Assembly: GCA_948470475.1 (NCBI GenBank)
Contig: OX419336.1
Coordinates: forward strand, 7,283,671 to 7,347,670
From: Galaxea fascicularis
Lineage: Eukaryota; Cnidaria; Anthozoa; Scleractinia; Euphylliidae
Length of the DNA: 64,000 nucleotides
Direction of reading: 5' to 3'
Part shown: piece by piece, positions 60,201 through 64,000 of the stretch
Position numbering within the stretch: the stretch's first letter is position 1
Layout: every line of letters begins with the position of its first letter
Position numbers and translations under genes: made by a program
Notes under the pieces: model-generated
What the model was told of the DNA's origin: nothing
Database searches by the model: none
Seen by the model: only the letters and a program-made list of their open reading frames with translations

Positions 60201-61906
60201 ATTACCATGAAATAACTACAATCCCTGTGATAAGACGTTTCCAACGGCGTTTTCGTTGCCGTTGCCGTAGTCTGCACTTAAACGCCCTTCTGTCTATTCC
60301 GAGTATTTTCATCCCTTTTTTGCACGCCCACAATTTACAAACCTTGTCAAATAATTTCTTTGCTACAGTGTACGCGTTTTTCGTACGAAGACCGCAACTA
60401 AAGTAACCCTTTTGTTGCTCTTTTTGTCAATCTTTTCAGGCCTTTGAATTCTATAACAAAGCACTACGGTGCTTGGCCGACAGGAAGAACAACGCAGAGG
60501 TCTGGGACACAGTCACGTGGGAGCTGTCCGGCTCTTACTTCACTATGGGCACGCTACTGCAGGATTATGCTCCTCTGTCAAACTATGCGCAGGAACAGGT
60601 AATACTCCTATGACGTCTTTGTTAATCATTCCGGCGCAATAATGCAGCAATAATTGCTTTGTTTTGCAACCGAAATTCATGAAGTGAAGACGCGGATAGC
60701 TTGGCTTTTCGCGCGCTATTAGAAGCGTAAACGTGGATTCTCGCGTGCAAATGTCTTCGCTTAGTTTCACTGTCTTCACCCTGTTTCATCGCTCATTTTA
60801 GTGTAACGACCGCGCGCGCTCGTACTCCAATGCCAAAAGAGTCTCCGTGTACGTCGGTGTAAAATAGATCTAAGAGACCTGTCGATTCTATCTACATTTA
60901 TGGGCCGTTTCGGAGTTGCGCAGGGAACTAGGGTGAGTTTCAAATTTGAAGTAATCGATAAATTGACACCATCACATGAAAGATACCGTTGAGGTTGGTC
61001 GTTTGACCAAGTTTGATTCTTTTTGGTTGAACAGTTCAAAATCCATACACTAAAATCGTCTCTAGTTTTGAGGCTGCGTCCCCCAAAACCATATAAACTC
61101 TTAACAATGCTATTCAGTTTTCTGACAGCTTTAAAATCCCGTCATCCACCTACTATTTGGAAATAACTGAGGTGAAATCAATATAATTGCCAATTTTTAA
61201 GAATATGACATTAGACATTTGTATGGATTTTGAACCATGTTTCAAGGTCCATAGGTCTGTTCAACCTAAAAGAATCAAATTTGGTGAAACAACCAATCTC
61301 AAAAATATCTTTCATTTGATGGTGTCAATTTATCGATTACTTCAAATTTGGAACTCGCCGCAGTTTCCTGCGCAACTCCGAAACGGCCTTTATCACACCC
61401 ACTTGCGGGTTTTGTTACTTGTACCGACGATGGATGTAGTTCATCCGAAACATTTCCACTGAGAAAATTCAAAACTGTCGTAACTTTTATTAGGATCTGT
61501 AAGAGGTATTTATTTAACCTTTCTGCATCTAATTAGCTCTTTGCCTTTGGTCGTTGTTACTCTTTTGACCGAGATGTCTGAATTGGCACGAGTTACCCGT
61601 TAAAGAAACCAAGCAAAATTTTCCTGGGATGAGGAGTGGTGAGTCCTGGGGTGTGTTACCGGAGACGTAATAGTAGTTGTTACGGACAGGACTCGTCACG
61701 CTGCACTAATGAATCATATGCTGTCATGCCATTAGGTTGAACAAGAAGTCACGGAGCTCTTGATCAAGGCGCTTCGTTTGTGTGAGTCCACCTATTCGGC
61801 CGCCCCTCGGTCTCTTAACCCTCAAACGACGCAAAAATTGGATCATCGGATTTTCTCAATACACCACCGCCTGGCTTCTCTTTACCACAATTCGTACAGA
61901 AACCAG
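39229..61906 (+). CDS. EDRF1: EDRF1 orthologue, 28 exons, 3' end outside the window
   Basis: Erythroid differentiation-related factor 1, a conserved animal protein whose C-terminal half contains TPR-like helical repeats; in vertebrates it is linked to globin gene regulation, and its cnidarian role is unknown. Twenty-eight exons (listed in the next four entries) sum to 3,333 nt, or 1,111 codons. Every exon junction keeps phase and no exon contains a stop. The human protein is about 1,240 aa, so the last 150-200 residues lie to the right. Diagnostic blocks include VVKYS, GDVDVISDAE, NIKKLLKIPYS, FEDIQMLVGSNLPIFGGG, KDVAQNILSFMKSNC, EGHTYWLF, VKLYDLTS-like, NELGVFYMN and FEFYNKALRCL. Most introns are GT-AG; one (after exon 21) uses a GC donor. 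Introns carry many mobile elements but leave the frame intact. Confidence 0.93.
39885..41940 (-). mobile_element. 5'-truncated CR1/L2-like LINE in EDRF1 intron 1
   Basis: Covers the 614-codon reverse-transcriptase frame plus a short 3' tail ending in a CATA-type microsatellite (39,895-39,915 on +), the kind of short-repeat 3' end typical of CR1/L2 LINEs. The apurinic endonuclease domain is absent, consistent with 5' truncation at about 41,940. It lies antisense to EDRF1. Confidence 0.75.
40069..41913 (-). CDS. LINE reverse transcriptase ORF2 (C-terminal part)
   Basis: 614 codons without interruption. Order: a linker (about 1-130) with DEFNRFFVSVGQ; RT block with LAEVTPLPKG and NNRPISLLPVLSK; the SAVFLDMSKAFDSVNHE block with catalytic Asp; VPQGSILGPLLFSIYTNDLP; and catalytic YVDDT at about 335-340. 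A thumb and C-terminal region follows, ending with the WNSMDSSLKTL / DFKYFLKRKL segment common in cnidarian CR1/L2-type LINEs. The intact frame suggests a young insertion. Expression from this truncated copy is unlikely. Confidence 0.85.
   Translation of the reverse strand: MQNLKQCPLKSLLTVHYPGNTNNIWKAIRQIIPRKSTSQRIFSKDNKTVADEFNRFFVSVGQSSVDKIQTLANKCNMSPNRNYFVPRQYPPREQFHLNTTGSGEIERIISSMPSNKAPGIDKISVRVLKDCLAPVLPVITSIINTSIETCTFPITWKLAEVTPLPKGENHELANNNRPISLLPVLSKVCERVVHSQFTSYLQLNERLTKTQSGNKKWHSTETSVIETTDTILKGIDQKMLTSAVFLDMSKAFDSVNHETLILKLQDVGASDRVIQWFCSYLYERRQVVRIHSTLSEPLPIDCGVPQGSILGPLLFSIYTNDLPSAPRKCSVQSYVDDTKLAISFKLKDTVNAFTDLRDDLHRIGQWCCNNHLLLNPSKTKLMVFGGRQMHSRLVIPNLTFMGRELIPEHTAKDLGVILDNNLTYDEHITKTVSSCMSCLGQISRTKHVFDKRTLLTIINALVFSKLFYCSNVWANTSKSNISKLQGIQNFAARIATGTRKYDHITPVLKELKWLPVATQLYFRSAIMAFKCLTSRVPEYLTSQFSKRGEISGRATRSSQMLNIPLFKTASGQRTFYYRTVSIWNSMDSSLKTLEKVSDFKYFLKRKLIKDFIDC
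41975..42475. mobile_element. Nested foldback/MITE in EDRF1 intron 1
   Basis: The part at 41,979-42,118 is a hairpin: GGTCGTTACGGGAAAATCTC on the left pairs with GAGATTTTCCCGTAACGACC on the right, around an inner inverted CGAGCGATAGCGAGGTCAAT-like stem. A second inverted pair (TTATTATATGGCTAA at 42,126 and CTAGCCATATAATAA near 42,455) brackets a further 330 bp. Non-coding; class II MITE origin is inferred. Confidence 0.6.
44340..44363. repeat. Poly-G tract in EDRF1 intron 5
   Basis: An uninterrupted run of G at about 44,349-44,363 within intron sequence. Similar tracts lie at 55,401-55,417 (poly-G) and about 14,230-14,247 (poly-C). Confidence 0.7.
48180..48520 (-). mobile_element. SINE-like repeat in EDRF1 intron 9
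   Basis: On the minus strand it contains GAGAGGGGAAAACCAT and a CTCAGAAAAAAACCTCTTGG segment, then GGGAATCAAACTGGGGC, which resembles a diverged tRNA B box, then a TTCTCACCACTGTG end. The combination matches a tRNA-derived repeat type common in marine invertebrates (recalled). No coding content. Confidence 0.4.
50250..50675 (+). mobile_element. 3' end of a CR1/L2-like LINE in EDRF1 intron 11
   Basis: The plus strand encodes NRLVPSYLCNMCEPRISNY and KLFLPKPRTDYLKRSFSYSG followed by WNNLPEELRLA, the C-terminal segment of LINE ORF2, then a stop and a 3' region ending in an ATTCC microsatellite (about 50,655-50,675). Upstream RT domains are absent. Confidence 0.7.
51845..52265. mobile_element. 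MITE-like repeat in EDRF1 intron 13
   Basis: Recurrent, roughly symmetric repeat. GTGAAACGCACGTGCAGAACG on one side mirrors CTGCACGTGCGTTTTACATT on the other, with a CGACGACGACGGCAACGAGAA-type segment between. A related copy lies at 59,925-60,300 and a weaker one at 31,300-31,450. Non-coding despite open frames on both strands. Confidence 0.6.
53510..53752 (+). mobile_element. MITE-like repeat, copy 2 (TTTCTCGAAA family)
   Basis: Starts TTCCGTTTCTCGAAAGCCCC and ends GGGAGTTTCGAGAAACGCGC, giving terminal inverted repeats. It matches 1,640-1,850 in reverse orientation. Lies in EDRF1 intron 14, just upstream of exon 15. Confidence 0.6.
59925..60305. mobile_element. MITE-like repeat in EDRF1 intron 26
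   Basis: Diverged copy of the repeat at 51,845-52,265. Shared blocks include AGAACGCCACAAAACAA, TTTAATGAACAACAACAAT, TACCGTCCTCTACAAA and AACATGAAATGACC. Ends with an inverted CGTTTTCGTTGCCGTTGCCG segment near 60,250-60,270. Confidence 0.6.
60880..61400. repeat. Inverted repeat within EDRF1 intron 27
   Basis: The segment about 60,898-61,050 (GGGCCGTTTCGGAGTTGCGC, then TTCAAATTTGAAGTAATCGA and ACCAAGTTTGATTCTTTTTGG) is repeated in reverse complement at about 61,225-61,390 (CAAATTTGGTGAAACAACC, CGATTACTTCAAATTTG, GCGCAACTCCGAAACGGCC). A foldback of about 150-bp arms around a 180-bp spacer. Non-coding. Confidence 0.7.
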
Positions 61907-62124
61907 GTAAGGCATGGTATTCTCCTGGACTCTCTTGATTTTCAACCCCTGGCCTGTCACTTTGGCATCTGTTGCAAAGAAAAACGCTAAATCAGTAAAA
62001 ATCAAAGTGGCTCTGTCGTTAATTCGTGGATATGGAAGTGAAGCAGCTTTGAACGAGCAATGGGATGCGCTGAAATCGAGCCTGGCGCTGTCAAAACTTT
62101 CTAACCTGTGTTGGTAATGTAAAT

Positions 62125-62790
62125 TGACCACCGTACAGGGATTCTAAAAGCTGACGTTCCGAGTGTTAGCCCTTCGTCAGAGCGAATCGAGGAATTATGG
62201 GTTGCGTGTATTTTATATAGTGGAGGAGGAGCTACGCTATTGGTGGTAGCATGACAACGTGAAAAATAGGAATGCATTAGTTAAATGAAAAGTGTTCGTT
62301 AATACCATGGGGATTAAGGGTGCCGATCTGGAAGATGAATGTTTGTTCTAGATTCTTGCGGCTTTCCGTCGTACCTTGATGTAATGAGAGGCCGCAGATA
62401 GCCATGTGTTGTTTAGAGTGGTTAGGTAGATTAAAATGACGAGCGACTGGCTTAGATGCATCCTTGTCATTCTTCTCAACATCGCGAAGGTGTTCGCGGA
62501 ATCGGTCTTCTAGTCGTCTTCCTGTCTCCCCAATGTATAACTTGTTGCATAACGTACAGGTTATGCAATAAATGGCGTGCGGAAGTACATGTGAAACGAT
62601 CGGTGATCTTAACAGATTGCTAAGGTCCCGATATTTTGCTAGTTTTAAGAATTAAAGGACAAGTTTTGCATCGTGATCGCGCGCATTTGAAAGTGCCGGG
62701 TTGCTCATTAGTTTTGAGTGCGCTTCTAACTAAAAAGTAGCTTACGTTTTTGTCGCGTTTGAATGAAATTAGTTGAAATTAGTGGTTCCA
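62125..62790 (-). mobile_element. Penelope-like GIY-YIG fragment, copy 1
   Basis: Minus-strand translation gives AIYCITCTLCNKLYIGETGR, then RRLEDRFREHLRDVEKND, ARHFNLPNHSKQHMAI and a NLEQTFIFQIGTLNPHGIN segment. These are the YIG, catalytic Arg and Glu-containing parts of a GIY-YIG endonuclease as in Penelope-like retroelements. No RT domain is in the fragment, and the frame is broken around 62,680. It ends with the family A hammerhead-like core on its tail side (62,138-62,192). Confidence 0.75.
62138..62192 (-). ncRNA. Hammerhead-like motif (family A, mutated core)
   Basis: Minus strand: stem I GATTCGCT pairs with AGC...GAATC, followed by CTGACGA (62,180-62,174) and stem II GGGC TAAC (G/A)CTC. 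The conserved GAAA reads GGAA here, so cleavage is unlikely even though the stems are intact. Confidence 0.5.
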
Positions 62791-62794
62791 CTAA

Positions 62795-63130
62795 ATTCAT
62801 TCAAACGCGACAATTGCATAACCTGTACGTTATGTAACAAGGTACGACGGAAAGCCGAAAGAATCTAGAGCAAAAATTCATCTTCCAAATCGGCACCCTT
62901 AATCCCCATGGTATTAACGAACGCTTTTCATTTAACAAATTTATTCTTATTTTTCACGTTGCCTGTTACCACCAATAGCGTACCTCCTACTCCACTGTAT
63001 GAACTACACGCAACGTTCGAAACGTCGGGTTTTAGAATTCCTGTACGGTGGTCAATTTATATTATCGCCGGAATCCGTTGATAAAACCAAATTTCTTTGT
63101 GTCTATTTCCCCACCGACACAGCATCACAA
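62795..63130 (+). mobile_element. Penelope-like fragment, copy 2 (opposite orientation, internally deleted)
   Basis: Plus-strand sequence matches copies 1 and 3 in reverse orientation: TGCATAACCTGTACGTTATG joins directly to GGTACGACGGAAAGCCGAAA, skipping most of the GIY-YIG domain. It then continues to a truncated core (CGAAACGTCGGG at about 63,018) and the GTTGATAAAACCAAATTT tail. Confidence 0.65.
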
Positions 63131-63234
63131 TTTCTTTAGAAACTACCCCCTTTATTAACCTGTGTTGGGATTTGCTCAAATAACTAGCTGCCTGGTGATT
63201 GGCTACTTACAAAAAATTGGTATTATCAACAGAG

Positions 63235-63905
63235 TTGATAGTGTAAATTGAGAACCGTACAGGGATTCTAAAAGCTGACGTTTCGAACGTTAGCCCTTCG
63301 TCAGAGCAAATCGAGGAATTATGGGTTGTGTGTAGTTTTTATAGTGCAGAAGGAGCTACGCTGTTGGTGGTAACATGGCAACTTGAAAACTAGGAATACA
63401 TGTAGTTAAATGAAAAGCTTCGTCAATACCGTGGGGATTAAGGGTGCCGATCTGGAAGATGAATGTTTGTTCTAGATTCTTGCGGCTTTCCGTCGTACCT
63501 TGATGTAATGAGAGGCCGCAGATAGCCATGTGTTGTTTAGAGTGGTTAGGGAGATTAAAATGACGAGCGACTGGCTTAGATGCATCCTTGTCATTCTTCT
63601 CAACATCGCGAAGGTGTTGGAATCGGTCGCCTAGTCGTCTTCCTATCTCGCCAATGTATAATTTATTGCATAACGTACAGGTTATGCAATAAATGACATT
63701 TGCGGAAGTACATGTGAAACGATCGGTGATCTTAACAGATCGCTTAGGTCCCGATATTTTGCTAGTGTTAAGAGTGAAAGGACCAGTTTTACATCGTGAT
63801 CGCGCGCATTTGAAAGTGCCGGGTTGCTCGTTAGTTTTAAATGCGCTTCTAACTAAAATGTTACCTACGTTTTTGTCGCGTTTAAATGAAATTAGTCAAC
63901 AAAAT
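63235..63905 (-). mobile_element. Penelope-like GIY-YIG fragment, copy 3
   Basis: Minus strand repeats the domain of copy 1 with a few changes (NKLYIGEIGRRLGDRF, deletion in the HLR segment). Upstream it adds FKCARSRCKTGPFTLNTSKI and SVKITDRFTCTSANVIYCIT, the Cys-containing segment before GIY-YIG in Penelope-like proteins. The reverse transcriptase domain would lie further right, beyond 63.9 kb, but the sequence there no longer matches. Confidence 0.75.
63262..63314 (-). ncRNA. Hammerhead-ribozyme-like motif (family A, best copy)
   Basis: Minus strand, in order: stem I strand (GATTT, GCT), CTGACGA (63,304-63,298), stem II GGGC-TAAC-GTTC (with G-T pairs), GAAA (63,284-63,281), ACGT/GTC cleavage triplet, then AGC ... 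GAATC closing stem I around a TTTTA internal bulge. All invariant core positions are present. Stem III is only a self-complementary ACGT, so a dimer would be expected. This matches the type I ribozymes reported in Penelope-like elements; activity is inferred. Confidence 0.65.
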
Positions 63906-64000
63906 TGATTCTACCAGTCTCGAGATCATTTTGGAGTAATTTAAAGTTATTAAGAATGATACTTTTGACCACGTGATTATGAGGATGGAAAGTGAGTTTG

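Larger units (their letters stand above)
56061..61906 (+). other. EDRF1: EDRF1 exons 21-28
   Basis: Exon 21 56,061-56,126 (VEERCRVALLHIVK, GC donor), 22 56,375-56,485 (37 codons, Ser/Pro-rich, tentative), 23 56,676-57,093 (linker, then a helix pair with RKAGAVYHSLACLF and KFGRGLKNCKLAFKC), 24 57,562-57,781 (VCGDSYLMLAKCQEN), 25 58,095-58,334 (RRVGNVRNELGVFYMNKAA), 26 58,891-59,026 (NVGRLMRLCAQA), 27 60,440-60,598 (FEFYNKALRCL, TLLQDYAPLS) and 28 61,736-61,906 (FSIHHRLASLYHNSYRNQ, donor gtaagg). These form the TPR-like half of the protein; the next exon lies beyond the window. Confidence 0.9.

Overview
The window looks like nuclear DNA of an animal, most likely an anthozoan cnidarian (stony coral or relative). 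This is inferred from long AT-rich introns with GT-AG junctions, animal transcription factors and a metazoan EDRF1 gene, combined with dense tRNA-derived SINEs, Penelope-like, DIRS-like and CR1/L2-like retroelements and foldback MITEs. No species-diagnostic marker is present.

Layout. 1-11.4 kb: no firm gene. It holds Penelope tail debris with a hammerhead-like motif, a 62-bp satellite, inverted repeats, SINEs and a 49-bp satellite, plus two candidate first exons for the next gene. 11.4-12.2 kb: a bHLH transcription factor (+). 14.4-19.3 kb: a decayed DIRS-like tyrosine-recombinase retrotransposon (-), flanked by tRNA-derived SINE copies. 19.3-24.5 kb: AT-rich and apparently non-coding, with a recent 188-bp tandem duplication. 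24.6-25.8 kb: a two-exon zinc-finger gene (-) combining an N-terminal SNAG-like motif with six FEZF-type fingers. 25.8-32.4 kb: mostly intergenic, with a broken LINE reverse transcriptase. 32.4-32.8 kb: a large foldback carrying two opposed hammerhead-like cores. 33.0-37.8 kb: a three-exon gene (-) for a roughly 977-residue acidic repeat protein with a stathmin-like C-terminus; one intron holds two back-to-back MITEs.

39.2-61.9 kb: the main gene, an EDRF1 orthologue (+). It can be followed through 28 exons (1,111 codons, reading phases matching at every junction) and runs off the right end. Its introns hold a CR1/L2-like LINE with an open reverse-transcriptase frame (antisense, intron 1), a second LINE 3' end, MITEs, and inverted Penelope-like GIY-YIG fragments with further hammerhead-like motifs.

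The genes do not form a pathway; they are independent animal loci in a repeat-rich region. The most interesting items are the hammerhead-like motifs of two repeat families, the SNAG + FEZF-finger architecture, and the acidic stathmin-like protein. No CRISPR, rRNA or convincing functional tRNA gene was seen.
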